This document shows, one piece after another, positions 56,566 to 64,000 of a stretch of 64,000 bases of DNA; position 1 is the stretch's first letter, and each line of letters begins with the position of its first letter. The notes beneath the pieces were generated by a model. That model was not told the DNA's origin. It was given only the letters and a program-made list of their open reading frames with translations, and did not search any database. The stretch spans positions 168,927 through 232,926 of the forward strand of contig CADEHE010000004.1 in the NCBI GenBank assembly GCA_902826775.1. Reading direction: 5' to 3'. The stretch is from an uncultured Pseudomonadota bacterium. Lineage in GTDB: Bacteria > Pseudomonadota > Gammaproteobacteria > Burkholderiales > JALYOK01. A program made the translations under genes and the position numbers.

Positions 56566-57010
56566 CAGCGCGGACGACCTCGCCGCGCTGTCGCCGGATG
56601 CCGGCGTCCTCGCGCCGCTCGCGCTTTGGCAGACTCATGGCGCGGCGTTGCGCGCGCGACCGGGCAAAGTGGGTGTTTGGCTGAATAGCCACGAAGACCC
56701 TGCGTCCATTGCCAAAGAGTTACCGAGTTTCGACGTGGTCGCCGTCAATTTTCCCAAGTTCGCCGATGGGCGCGGCTATTCGATCGCCCGCCTGCTGCGC
56801 GAACGCTACGGCTACACCGGCGAGTTGCGCGCGATCGGCGATGTCCTGCGCGATCAACTGCAAGATCTCGAGCGCTGCGGTTTCGATGCTTTCGAACTGC
56901 GCAGCGATCAGGATGCACAGGCTGCGCTCGGCGCTTTTGCAGATTTCAGCAATCAGTATCAAACTAGCGCCTTACAGCCAGTGCCGCTATTTCGCCGCCG
57001 GCTTGCCTGA
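56510..57010 (+). CDS. DUF934-family protein associated with sulfite reductase
   Basis: The 166-residue protein begins MATLIKNRSIVSESWQTL and has the family motifs PSFDVVAVNFPKFADGRGYSIARLLRERYGYTGELRAIGDVLRDQ and FELRSDQD. DUF934 proteins are nearly always placed between cysI and cysH. They are thought to support sulfite reduction, but the mechanism is not established. It starts inside cysI (56-base overlap) and ends 7 bases before cysH. Confidence 0.9.
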   Translation: MATLIKNRSIVSESWQTLNSADDLAALSPDAGVLAPLALWQTHGAALRARPGKVGVWLNSHEDPASIAKELPSFDVVAVNFPKFADGRGYSIARLLRERYGYTGELRAIGDVLRDQLQDLERCGFDAFELRSDQDAQAALGAFADFSNQYQTSALQPVPLFRRRLA

Positions 57011-57017
57011 GGTGTTT

Positions 57018-57749
57018 ATGAGCCTTGACGAGAAAGTCGCCGCGCTCCATGCCAGTTTGGATGGCATCGTCCGCCAATATTCGCCGGCCGTCTTCGCCAG
57101 CAGCTTCGGCGCTGAGGATATGGTGCTCACCGATCTGATCGCTACCGACTTTCCCGCGATAGAAGTGTTTACGCTCGACACCGGCCGCTTGCCGGAAGAA
57201 ACGCAACAGTTGATCGCAGCCGTGCAGGATCGCTACCGCATCAAAGTGCGCGCCTATTTCCCGGACACCACCGCGGTCGAGCAGTACACCCACGCGCACG
57301 GTACCAACGCGTTTTATGATAGCGTCGCACTGCGCAAAGAGTGCTGCTTCGTGCGCAAAGTCGAACCGCTGCGCCGCGCGCTAACGGGTAAGGCGGCCTG
57401 GATTACCGGCATGCGCCGCGAGCAATCGCAAACACGCAAGGATTTGCAGGAATCGGCATTTGACGTCGCGCACGGCTTGCAGAAATTCAGCCCCATGCTC
57501 GACTGGAGCAACGAGGAAGTGTGGGAATACATCCGCGCGCGCAACGTCCCCTACAACGCGTTGCACGACCGCGGCTACCCCAGCATCGGCTGCGCGCCGT
57601 GCACTCGCGCTGTGCAACCCGGCGAAGATATTCGTGCCGGACGCTGGTGGTGGGAGCAGCCCGAGCACAAAGAGTGCGGCTTGCACACCGCGCCCGCTCA
57701 GCCGACCGCGCAAATTCTCTCCTTCAAGCCGGCCAGTCTGCAACGATGA
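57018..57749 (+). CDS. cysH: Adenylyl-sulfate reductase (assimilatory APS reductase type)
   Basis: The 243-residue enzyme reduces APS to sulfite with thioredoxin. It has the PP-loop core SFGAEDMVLTDL and four cysteines in the pattern KECCFVRKVEPL and IGCAPCTR, which bind [4Fe-4S] and mark the APS reductase rather than the cluster-free PAPS form. The catalytic ECGLH lies near the C-terminus. ATG 57018 gives the normal length. The stop overlaps cobA. Confidence 0.94.
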   Translation: MSLDEKVAALHASLDGIVRQYSPAVFASSFGAEDMVLTDLIATDFPAIEVFTLDTGRLPEETQQLIAAVQDRYRIKVRAYFPDTTAVEQYTHAHGTNAFYDSVALRKECCFVRKVEPLRRALTGKAAWITGMRREQSQTRKDLQESAFDVAHGLQKFSPMLDWSNEEVWEYIRARNVPYNALHDRGYPSIGCAPCTRAVQPGEDIRAGRWWWEQPEHKECGLHTAPAQPTAQILSFKPASLQR

Positions 57750-58492
57750 GCGGCAAGGTGTATTTGGTCGGCGCCGGTCCCGGCGCGGCGGATCTGCTGA
57801 CGCTGCGCGCTGCGCGCTTGCTCTCCGCTGCCGATGTCGTGCTGCACGACGCTTTGGTCCAGGAAGATGTGTTGGCGCTGGCGCCGCAAGCGCGCAAGAT
57901 CGCCGTCGGCAAACGTTGCGGCAAACATTCCACCGCGCAGCGTTTCATCAACAAGATGCTTGTCGCCGCAGCGCATACGAATCAAGTGGTGGTGCGCCTG
58001 AAGGGCGGCGACCCCATGCTGTTCGGGCGCGCGCAGGAAGAGATCGATGCGCTAAGCGCCGCGCACATCGAGTTTGAAGTGGTGCCCGGCATCACCGCAG
58101 CGCTTGCCGCCGGCGCCGACCTAAAAGTTTCACTGACGCAGCGTGGCCTGGCTCGCAGCGTCAGCTTTCTTACCCCGCGTCACGGCGCAGAAGAGCAAGA
58201 GGCCGAATGGTTGCGCGCGGCGCTCGCTGCCGACACCGCTGTGTTCTACATGGGCGCGGGACAACTCGAACAGATCGCCCAAGCGTTGCTGACGGGCGGC
58301 AAACCTGCGCATACGCCGGTAGCAATCGTCGAGAACGCCTCGCTGCCGCACGCGCGGCAGTGGCAGACGACGTTAGCGAATTTGGCGCGGTTCAACGTGG
58401 ACGCCTGGGCGGGGCCGGCGGTTATCGTGCTAGGGGAAGTGGTTGCGACAGCGCAGGCGGAAGAATGGGCGAAACTTCAGCACATATCTTAA
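57746..58492 (+). CDS. cobA: Uroporphyrinogen-III C-methyltransferase (SUMT)
   Basis: SUMT makes precorrin-2, needed for the siroheme of CysI and for cobalamin. The 248-residue product has VGAGPGAADLLTLRA, RLKGGDPMLFGRA and PGITAALAAGA. It overlaps cysH by 4 bases, consistent with co-expression with the siroheme enzyme. The dehydrogenase/ferrochelatase half (as in CysG) is not fused here. Confidence 0.93.
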   Translation: MSGKVYLVGAGPGAADLLTLRAARLLSAADVVLHDALVQEDVLALAPQARKIAVGKRCGKHSTAQRFINKMLVAAAHTNQVVVRLKGGDPMLFGRAQEEIDALSAAHIEFEVVPGITAALAAGADLKVSLTQRGLARSVSFLTPRHGAEEQEAEWLRAALAADTAVFYMGAGQLEQIAQALLTGGKPAHTPVAIVENASLPHARQWQTTLANLARFNVDAWAGPAVIVLGEVVATAQAEEWAKLQHIS

Positions 58493-58575
58493 ATACGGGT
58501 GATAGTAGTAGCCAGGAAATAAGAGCCACATTTATTTTCTAAGCGATACCACCCTCGAATGCCTAGTTGGGCGTA

Positions 58576-59139
58576 TTACGGATTCGCCGGAGTTGGTACT
58601 CGATTTGGAAACTCATAGATGAACTTGAGCAACATTTCCGTGAATGCGATCAGTTCTTCGGCATCCGCTTGCACCATGAGCTTGATCTCATGATTTGCTT
58701 CGTTGCCCTTCTTGCGAATGTGGTCGACCCAGCCACGCCCGTTTGGCGGAACATACCCGGTCTCGGCGAGATGATCTACATAGGTTAAAAAAGTTTCACC
58801 AGCCTTGGCCCCTTGGGCGACAGCGATGTTCATTAACAATTTGCGGCACGCAAGCACAGACGCAGTGTACGCTCCAACCGAAACAGAGTTGCGTGCTTCT
58901 CGGTATAGGGTGTCAATGTCTTTCGGCAAATGCGCAATCTCATTACCTGGTGCGATGCCCGGAACTTGTCTACCACGATGGAAGAAACTGGGTTTTTCGC
59001 AGTGCGGGCAGATGTGAATGAACGCTTGATTCAGTTGAATTGGGTCGGCGAAATAGCCGACGATCGACGCGACCGAGTAGCCGCAGAACCCGCAGATAAA
59101 CGTGCGTGATGGGATTTTCTGTTGTTGTGACCATGCCAA
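58576..59139 (-). CDS. DUF4145-domain protein with N-terminal zinc ribbon
   Basis: The 187-residue protein starts at TTG 59139, seven bases after AGGAGA. It has a zinc ribbon (FICGFCGYS and HICPHCEKP) followed by the DUF4145 helical domain with ACRKLLMNIAVAQGA and GNEANHEI. DUF4145 domains are often found in restriction or defence proteins, but single-domain members have no proven role. The gene is less GC-rich than its neighbours and stands alone on the strand, consistent with acquisition. Confidence 0.8.
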   Translation of the reverse strand: MAWSQQQKIPSRTFICGFCGYSVASIVGYFADPIQLNQAFIHICPHCEKPSFFHRGRQVPGIAPGNEIAHLPKDIDTLYREARNSVSVGAYTASVLACRKLLMNIAVAQGAKAGETFLTYVDHLAETGYVPPNGRGWVDHIRKKGNEANHEIKLMVQADAEELIAFTEMLLKFIYEFPNRVPTPANP

Positions 59140-59272
59140 TGCTGAGTCTCCTGGGACGCCCAACCAAAAGTAGACCACCAAATTCTAACTGCACGCACCT
59201 GGCCGTGCAAAACATCGACCATTGAATGGCACACTTTGATTCATAAGCTAATGGCACTCTTGGCTATTGGGG

Positions 59273-60037
59273 TCAATTAGACCACAGAACTCCACTTTCA
59301 CCGGTATCTGCCCGCACACGCAACGGCCTCAAGGCGAACGCCCCCCGAATCGCATCGCTGTCCACCACTTCGTCCGGTGAAGCGTCGGCGGCAATCTTGC
59401 CCTGCTGCATCAGTACCAAGCGGGTACAAAACTGCAACGCGACCGACAAGTCATGCAGCACGGCGACTACGCCGGCACCGCCTCGTGCCACATTGCTAAG
59501 GCATTGAAAGATGCTGCGCTGGTAGCGGGGGTCGAGATGCGCTGCAGGTTCGTCGGCGATGAGATAGCCGGCTTGCGTGGCTAGCGCCCGCGCAAGCAAA
59601 GCGCGGGCGCGCTCGCCGCCGGATAGCGTGGACACGGTGCGCTCGCGCAGAGCAAGCATGTCGGTCGCTTCGAGCGCGGCATGCACCGCAGCGTGGTCGG
59701 CGGCGCTCATACGAGTGCGCAATTCCAAGTGCGGCAAGCGGCCCAACTCGACTAGCCGTTCTACCGGTATGGGCCAGTTCACTTCGCCGAACTGCGGCAA
59801 ATACGCGATGCGCCTTGCGCGTTCGCGTGGGGTCAGCGCCGACAGGGGACGTTCATCCAATAAGACGCGTCCGCCGTCCGGTGCCCGCACCCCTGCCAGC
59901 GCGGCAGCGAGCGTGCTTTTGCCGGCACCGTTCGGACCGATAATACCTACGAGTTCACCGGGCTTGAGCTCGAGCGAACAGTCGTCGAGGATAGTTTTGG
60001 CGCCGACGCGCACGACGAGATTCTTGGCGGAGAGCAT
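59273..60037 (-). CDS. ABC transporter ATP-binding protein, BtuD/FecE-like
   Basis: The 254-residue ATPase has Walker A GPNGAGKST, Q-loop LPQFGEVNWP, signature LSGGERARALLARAL, Walker B LIADEPAAHLD and switch His in VLHDLS. The type matches importers for cobalamin, haem or ferric siderophores. It overlaps the permease gene by a few bases, so the three genes are coupled. ATG 60037 was preferred to GTG 60076 because MLSAKNLVVRVG is a normal start. Confidence 0.9.
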   Translation of the reverse strand: MLSAKNLVVRVGAKTILDDCSLELKPGELVGIIGPNGAGKSTLAAALAGVRAPDGGRVLLDERPLSALTPRERARRIAYLPQFGEVNWPIPVERLVELGRLPHLELRTRMSAADHAAVHAALEATDMLALRERTVSTLSGGERARALLARALATQAGYLIADEPAAHLDPRYQRSIFQCLSNVARGGAGVVAVLHDLSVALQFCTRLVLMQQGKIAADASPDEVVDSDAIRGAFALRPLRVRADTGESGVLWSN

Positions 60038-61038
60038 CAGATTTCCTTGCGCCTTGCTTGCAGCACCAACCAGCACAAGAACGGCGCGCCGATCAGCGCG
60101 GTGACGACGCCGAGTTTGAGTTCCACGCCGTGCTCGATCAGCCGCACCAAGAGATCGGCTGCCAGCGTCAATACGGCGCCGCCCAAGGCAGACAATGCCA
60201 GCAAACTACTCGGCAAGCCACCGACAAAATTGCGCAGCAGATGCGGCACGACGAGGCCGACGAAACCAATTGCGCCGGTGAACGCCACACCCGCACCGAC
60301 GCATGCCGCCGTGCCGAGCACGAGGCGCAAACGCACGCGCTTGAGGTCGAAGCCGAGGCTGTGCGCCACATCTTCGCCAAGCGTGAGAGCATCGAGCGCG
60401 CGGCCGGTGGTGAGTATCAATGCCCAGCCGATCAGCATGAACGGGGCGGCGAGCGCGACATGCTCGAGGCTGCGATCCGCGACTGAGCCCAGCAGCCAAA
60501 ACATGATCTCGTACGCCGCGTAGGGACTGGGCGCGAGATTCAATGCCAGCGCGGTCAGCGCACCGGCGAAACTGTTGACGGCGATACCTGCCAAGATCAA
60601 TGTCAATGTCGATGCGCCTTGTCCCGCGATGGCATAGAGCAGCAGCACGGAGAGCGCCGCACCGATCAAACCGCCGAGCGGCAGCGCCAACGCGAATGCG
60701 CCGGAAAGACCGCTGTAGAACGCCAGCACCGAGCCGAGCGCCGCACAGGCGGAAATGCCGATCACGCCCGGCTCGGCGAGCGGATTGCGCAGCAATCCCT
60801 GCAATGCCGCACCGGCCATGCCGAGGCTGGCGCCGACCAGCGAAGCCAGTAGCGCGCGCGGCAGGCGCAGTTCTAACAGTATCAGCGCGTCGGGCGAATT
60901 CGCGTCCGTGAATGCGCTCGCCAAAGCGCGCATCACATTGATCGGTGCATGGCCGACGGCAAGGGAAGCGACGAACAATGCCAGCCAGGCGACCGTCAGC
61001 GCAATGGCGACCTTAGCCGCGCGCTTGGTGCTACTCAT
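60037..61038 (-). CDS. ABC transporter permease, BtuC/FecCD family
   Basis: The 333-residue permease has about ten membrane segments and the FecCD motifs RLPRALLASLVGASLGMAGAALQGLLRNPLAEP and GFVGLVVPHLLR. The substrate is probably cobalamin or a siderophore; sequence alone does not settle it. The start ATG 61038 overlaps the stop of the binding protein gene. Confidence 0.9.
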   Translation of the reverse strand: MSSTKRAAKVAIALTVAWLALFVASLAVGHAPINVMRALASAFTDANSPDALILLELRLPRALLASLVGASLGMAGAALQGLLRNPLAEPGVIGISACAALGSVLAFYSGLSGAFALALPLGGLIGAALSVLLLYAIAGQGASTLTLILAGIAVNSFAGALTALALNLAPSPYAAYEIMFWLLGSVADRSLEHVALAAPFMLIGWALILTTGRALDALTLGEDVAHSLGFDLKRVRLRLVLGTAACVGAGVAFTGAIGFVGLVVPHLLRNFVGGLPSSLLALSALGGAVLTLAADLLVRLIEHGVELKLGVVTALIGAPFLCWLVLQARRKEI

Positions 61039-61865
61039 TCGCGATGCAAGAGCATTTCCACTGCCGCGACGGACTCTGTCGTCGCGCAAGTGGTGAGCGC
61101 TGCCGGCAATTCGATCACTCGCCGCGACGCAGCGAAGCGGCGCAAAGCGGGATGCTCGAGAAACAGTGCGGCGAGCGAAGGGCTCTTGGCCGCAGTGCGA
61201 TCCAGCACCAAGACATCGGGCGCGGCGCTGACCAACATTTCCAGCGGCAGATAAGCGCGATCCGCAGGCAAACCCAAGCGGCGCACGAGATTGTCGAGTC
61301 CGGCACGCGTGAACAATTCATCGATAAACGATCCACTAGGCGCAGCCAGCTCGTTCGGTTCGTACATCACTGCAACGCGGCTCGGCAGAGTTTGCGCCGA
61401 CGACCGTGCCGCAGCCAGACGCGCGCGCATGCGCTGCACCGCTGCTTCGCCGCGCGCGGGCTGACCCAATGCCGTGGCGACGAGCTGTGTTTGCTGCGCA
61501 ACGTCATCGAAGCTGCGCGCCAGATCCAATTCGATCACACGAAATTTGAATTTGCGCAGCAGTGCTACGGTGTAACGTGCAGCGTATTTTCCCGTGAGCA
61601 CCAGATCGGGCTGCAACGGCAAAATCTCTTCGGCGCGAGCGTGATTGATCGGGATGTTCACCGCGCGCGCAGCGAATTGAGAAATTTCCGCATCGCGCGC
61701 CATCCAAGTGAGCGAAGCGATCTGCGTTGGATCGGCGAGCTGCAACACCAGTTGATCGGCGCACACATTGAGCGATACCACGCGCGGCAAAGCTGCGTGA
61801 AGCGGCATGGCGATGGCGCAGCAGAGGGAAATAGCACCGAGCGCACGCGGCAGCGTAGTGCTCAT
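61035..61865 (-). CDS. Periplasmic binding protein, BtuF-like
   Basis: The 276-residue protein has a signal peptide (ALGAISLCCAIAMPLHA) and the helical-backbone type III binding fold: RVVSLNVCADQLVLQLADPTQIASLT and LQPDLVLTG. The SLNVCADQ segment is common in BtuF-like proteins near cobalamin genes, but siderophore binding is also possible. No cobalamin riboswitch is visible upstream, and none of the other cobalamin genes besides cobA are here. It is divergent from imuA. Confidence 0.82.
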   Translation of the reverse strand: MSTTLPRALGAISLCCAIAMPLHAALPRVVSLNVCADQLVLQLADPTQIASLTWMARDAEISQFAARAVNIPINHARAEEILPLQPDLVLTGKYAARYTVALLRKFKFRVIELDLARSFDDVAQQTQLVATALGQPARGEAAVQRMRARLAAARSSAQTLPSRVAVMYEPNELAAPSGSFIDELFTRAGLDNLVRRLGLPADRAYLPLEMLVSAAPDVLVLDRTAAKSPSLAALFLEHPALRRFAASRRVIELPAALTTCATTESVAAVEMLLHRE

Positions 61866-62010
61866 CGGTACAAAGTGCTGTTCATCGTCGCCGTACTTCC
61901 CTCGGATTGCGTCTGATCAGGGCGCAGTATAGCGTTCCAGCGCTCGCCGCAGAAAGATGGATGAGCCAAGCTCGGTGCTGTATGAAATCGGCTTGCTGGA
62001 CAACCGAGGA

Positions 62011-62026
62011 CTGTTAATATATACAG
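62011..62026. promoter_or_regulatory. LexA operator upstream of imuA
   Basis: CTGTTAATATATACAG matches CTGT-N8-ACAG, the LexA box, with an AT-only centre. It ends one base before the imuA ATG, so LexA would directly block transcription or initiation. This marks the imuA-imuB genes as SOS-induced. Confidence 0.9.
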
Positions 62027-62027
62027 C

Positions 62028-62723
62028 ATGCGACCTCTGCCTAACGAACTGCTCAATCATCCTTTGCTTTGGCGCGCGGGCGATAAGCCTGTGCTAACGA
62101 CGCTCGGCATGGCAAGCGGGTTTGCCGAATTGGATCAGGCATTGCCCGACGGCGGTTGGCCGCGCGCGGCATTGACGGAATTGCTGTGCGATGCGGTAGG
62201 CATCGGCGAAGTGTCGCTGCTGTTGCCGGCGATGGCGAATGCGGATGTGCGCAGTAAAGGCGCTATCTGGATTGCGCCGCCGTATTTGCCGTATGCGCCG
62301 GCACTTGCCGCCGCGGGCGTCGATCTGCGAAAGTTGCTGATCGTGCGTCCGCCGACCGCGGCCGATGCATTATGGGCAGCGGAGCAGGCAATGCGCGCCG
62401 GCGCGGCGGCGATGGTGGTGACGTGGCTGAGCCAGCCTATCGAATACGCCATGCTGCGGCGCTTGCAGTTGGCATGCAGCACGGCCGAGTGCGCCGGTTT
62501 TATCTACCGCGCATCGAGTGCGTCACGGCAAGCTTCGCCGGCGCCGTTGCGTTTGCTGGTGACGCAAAGCGGCGCCCAAGGTTCGCTCGGGGTGCGCATA
62601 TTTAAACGGCGCGGCATGCATGCTGCGCAGCCGTTGCGTTTGGTGGTGGAGTGTCACATGACTGCACCGGTGTGGGAGACAGATCAAGTGCGAATTGCGA
62701 TGCACGAGCTAGCCGGGTCATGA
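62028..62723 (+). CDS. imuA: ImuA, RecA-like accessory protein of SOS mutagenesis
   Basis: ImuA works with ImuB and DnaE2 in error-prone translesion synthesis. The 231-residue product is full length, with the usual MASGFAELDQALPDGGWPRAALTELL start, a Walker-like region, VVTWLS and FKRRGMHAAQPLRL near the end. The LexA box lies directly before it. Its 3' part (62437-62551) is repeated at 63373-63487 with 111 of 115 bases identical. The two copies then diverge, so its own C-terminal end may have come from a second allele. Confidence 0.9.
   Translation: MRPLPNELLNHPLLWRAGDKPVLTTLGMASGFAELDQALPDGGWPRAALTELLCDAVGIGEVSLLLPAMANADVRSKGAIWIAPPYLPYAPALAAAGVDLRKLLIVRPPTAADALWAAEQAMRAGAAAMVVTWLSQPIEYAMLRRLQLACSTAECAGFIYRASSASRQASPAPLRLLVTQSGAQGSLGVRIFKRRGMHAAQPLRLVVECHMTAPVWETDQVRIAMHELAGS
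62437..62551 (+). repeat. 115-bp direct repeat, copy 1 (within imuA)
   Basis: This segment of imuA recurs at 63373-63487 with 4 differences. Homology starts at CTATCGAATACGCC in both. Upstream and downstream of the unit the two copies differ. Confidence 0.85.
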
Positions 62724-62735
62724 CGAGTTCAGAAC

Positions 62736-62770
62736 GCGTAGGGTGGGCAAAGCGCAGCGTGCCCACGCGG
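62736..62770 (+). repeat. REP element upstream of the RAYT gene
   Basis: It starts GCGTAGGGTGGGCAAAGC and ends GCGTGCCCACGC, an imperfect palindrome. Its inverted partner lies at 63338-63368 on the other side of the RAYT. This is a typical REP-RAYT arrangement. Confidence 0.75.
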
Positions 62771-62792
62771 ATAAGCGCATCGTTTTCTTGAT

Positions 62793-63329
62793 ATGTCACG
62801 TTACCGCCGCAGTCTCGCCTTAGGCGCTACGTTCTTTTTTACCGTTAATCTCTCCGATCGCCGGAGTCGCCTTCTTGTTGAAGAGATAGAACGTTTACGC
62901 ACTGCCTATCGTCGGGCACATGCGCGCTATTCGTTTCAGACCATTGCAATCTGTGTTTTGCCAGATCATTTGCACGCGATCTGGCGTCTGCCGCAAGCAG
63001 ATGCGGATTTTGGTTTGCGCTGGTCGCTCATTAAGCGCTTGTTCGTTACCGGATCGCCCGCCGCATCTGTTCGTTCGCTGAGCAAAGCGGCGAAACGGGA
63101 AAAAGGAATATGGCAGCGGCGTTTTTGGGAACACCAAATTCGCGACGACTTGGACCTTGAGCGGCACGTTGACTATGTGCACTTTAATCCGGTAAAGCAC
63201 GGGTTGGTTAAGCGGGTGAACGAATGGCCGTATTCGTCGTTTCATCGCTATGTTGCCGACAGCGTGTTGCCGCGGGATTGGGCGTTGAATCGGAAGCACG
63301 GTGCTGCGCTTTTCGGTGAACGCGATTGA
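62793..63329 (+). mobile_element. REP-associated tyrosine transposase (RAYT)
   Basis: The 178-residue protein is a Y1 HUH-type transposase of the IS200/IS605 relatives. It has the metal-binding HUH motif PDHLHAIWRLP, the catalytic-tyrosine helix with YVHFNPVKHGLV, and RRFWEHQI. RAYTs cut and move REP palindromes and are usually single-copy and non-mobile themselves. Here it is flanked by inverted REP elements and stands between imuA and a duplicated part of imuA, so it has probably been inserted together with them. It keeps an intact frame. Confidence 0.9.
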
Positions 63330-63337
63330 GAGCCAGA

Positions 63338-63368
63338 CGCGTGGGCACGCTTGCTTTGCCCACCCTAC
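63338..63368 (-). repeat. REP element downstream of the RAYT gene
   Basis: CGCGTGGGCACGCTTGC is followed by TTTGCCCACCCTAC, the inverted complement of the copy at 62736. The pair brackets the transposase. The imuA duplicate begins 4 bases later. Confidence 0.75.
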
Positions 63369-63372
63369 AAAA

Positions 63373-63749
63373 CTATCGAATACGCCATGCTGCGGCGCTT
63401 GCAATTGGCGTGCAGCACGGCCGAGTGCGCCGGTTTTATCTACCGCGCATCGAACGCGTCACGGCAAGCTTCGCCGGCGCCGTTGCGCCTAGCGCTTACG
63501 CGGTCGTGTGATCCTCATACGCAGTCGTGTAACGCGCTTGCACTCTCGTGTGATGCGCTCACAAGATCGGGTTCCGAGAACGCTGCGCAGCGCGATTTGC
63601 TCAAGCTGCAGATCATCAAGCGGCGCGGCATGAGCGCTGCGCGACCGCTTTGGTTGACAACGGCCGGTTGTCGAATCAGTGCGCCGTTGTCGAGCGTGAA
63701 GCAGACATGGTTTGCGATGGATGAGACGGTCTCGTCATTGCGAGCGTAG
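63373..63749 (+). pseudogene. Displaced 3' segment of imuA
   Basis: The frame reads IEYAMLRRLQLACSTAECAG and later LQIIKRRGMSAARPLWL, the same motifs as the imuA C-terminal half, but with no start region before it. The first 115 bases nearly match 62437-62551, then the sequence diverges. A repetitive linker follows (repeats of SCD/SCN with ALAL-like residues, from about 63500 to 63570) that is absent in the full-length copy. It is best read as the original 3' end of imuA, cut off by insertion of a cassette carrying another imuA end and the RAYT. The frame is open to 63749. Confidence 0.75.
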
Positions 63750-63754
63750 TTTTT

Positions 63755-63909
63755 GTAGGGTGGGTTAGGCGCGCCACGCTATCGAAATGCAACCACTAGT
63801 CTTCGCGCCGTAACCCACCGGCGGTGCAAACAATGATGCCGCTTGGTGGGTTAGGGTGCGATGTATACCGAGCCTGGTGATCACATTGGGGCGCGCCTAA
63901 CCCATCTAC
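63755..63909. repeat. Large REP-type palindrome before imuB
   Basis: GTAGGGTGGGTTAGGCGCGC (63755-63774) is inverted as GCGCGCCTAACCCATCTAC (63891-63909). An inner pair TAACCCACC (63811-63819) and GGTGGGTTA (63845-63853) lies inside. The whole is a nested REPIN-like structure of a second REP family that shares the GTAGGGTGGG head with those around the RAYT. Confidence 0.7.
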
Positions 63910-63920
63910 ATGAAATGCGA

Positions 63921-64000
63921 ATGACGAATCAATTATGGATCGCACTGTTTCTGCCGGACTTGTCATTGCAAGTCGCGCATCGCGGTTTGATCAAAGACTT
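63921..64000 (+). CDS. imuB: ImuB, Y-family DNA polymerase-like protein (5' end only)
   Basis: ATG 63921 opens a frame that runs off the window. The first residues, MTNQLWIALFLPDLSLQVA, match the usual ImuB start (LWLAL-x-LP-x-L). ImuB is a catalytically dead Y-family polymerase that directs DnaE2 to the replication clamp. Position after imuA supports the call. No other part can be judged from the window. Confidence 0.75.
   Translation, partial: MTNQLWIALFLPDLSLQVAHRGLIKD

Noticed and set aside
61866..62010. Possible cobalamin riboswitch before the BtuF-like gene
   Set aside because: No B12-box-like core and too little leader between the start codon and the divergent LexA box.

Overview
The window looks like chromosome of a GC-rich betaproteobacterium (Burkholderiales/Nitrosomonadales type). 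The evidence is gene content: lolC-lolD, RmuC, MtfA, a CysB-type regulator beside a siroheme reductase/DUF934/APS-reductase operon, an imuA-imuB SOS cassette, a BPSS1780-like membrane protein, a liu-type leucine catabolic cluster and REP elements with a RAYT transposase. No rRNA, tRNA or CRISPR was recognised. About fifty genes are supported; both end genes (1-2234 and 63921-64000) run off the window.

Layout. 1-5.3 kb: a large exported membrane protein of unknown function, then lysS and prfB with its programmed +1 frameshift. 5.3-8.6 kb: relics, a LysR regulator and three divergent secreted-protein frames, the last a beta-helix protein. 8.6-17.4 kb: recJ, lolC-lolD, comEC, a NUDIX hydrolase and rmuC. 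17.5-22.6 kb: mtfA, SirB1-family gene, corA, glk and molybdopterin genes (mobB, moaD, moaE) closed by a strong terminator. 22.6-25.1 kb: a secreted subtilase whose leader holds a class I cyclic-di-GMP riboswitch preceded by a sigma-54-like promoter. 25.5-28.5 kb: a translationally coupled Gfo/Idh/MocA oxidoreductase and IolD-like ThDP enzyme.

29-35.4 kb: an SDR, pcaH-pcaG-pcaB for protocatechuate ring cleavage, TRAP transporter subunits (dctQ, dctM) without a binding protein, and a TSUP permease. 35.4-45.1 kb: branched-chain acyl-CoA catabolism (isovaleryl-CoA dehydrogenase, thiolase, 3-methylcrotonyl-CoA carboxylase beta and alpha, methylglutaconyl-CoA hydratase, HSD10-like dehydrogenase), interrupted by a membrane protein, a lipoprotein and a GFA-family gene. 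45.4-53 kb: a chemotaxis operon led by a Ser/Thr kinase with a cyclic-nucleotide-binding domain, followed by a CheZ-like protein, cheY, cheA, cheW, cheR, cheD and cheB, with no receptor gene. 53-58.5 kb: assimilatory sulfur genes (cysB-like, TSUP, cysI, DUF934, cysH, cobA). 58.6-61.9 kb: a DUF4145 protein and a BtuFCD-like importer. 62-64 kb: a LexA box, imuA, a RAYT with flanking REPs, a duplicated imuA 3' segment, another REP palindrome and the start of imuB.

The most noteworthy features are the sigma-54-like promoter/c-di-GMP riboswitch/subtilase unit, the RAYT-associated 115-bp duplication inside the imuA-imuB SOS operon, and the receptor-less chemotaxis operon headed by a kinase-cNMP fusion.
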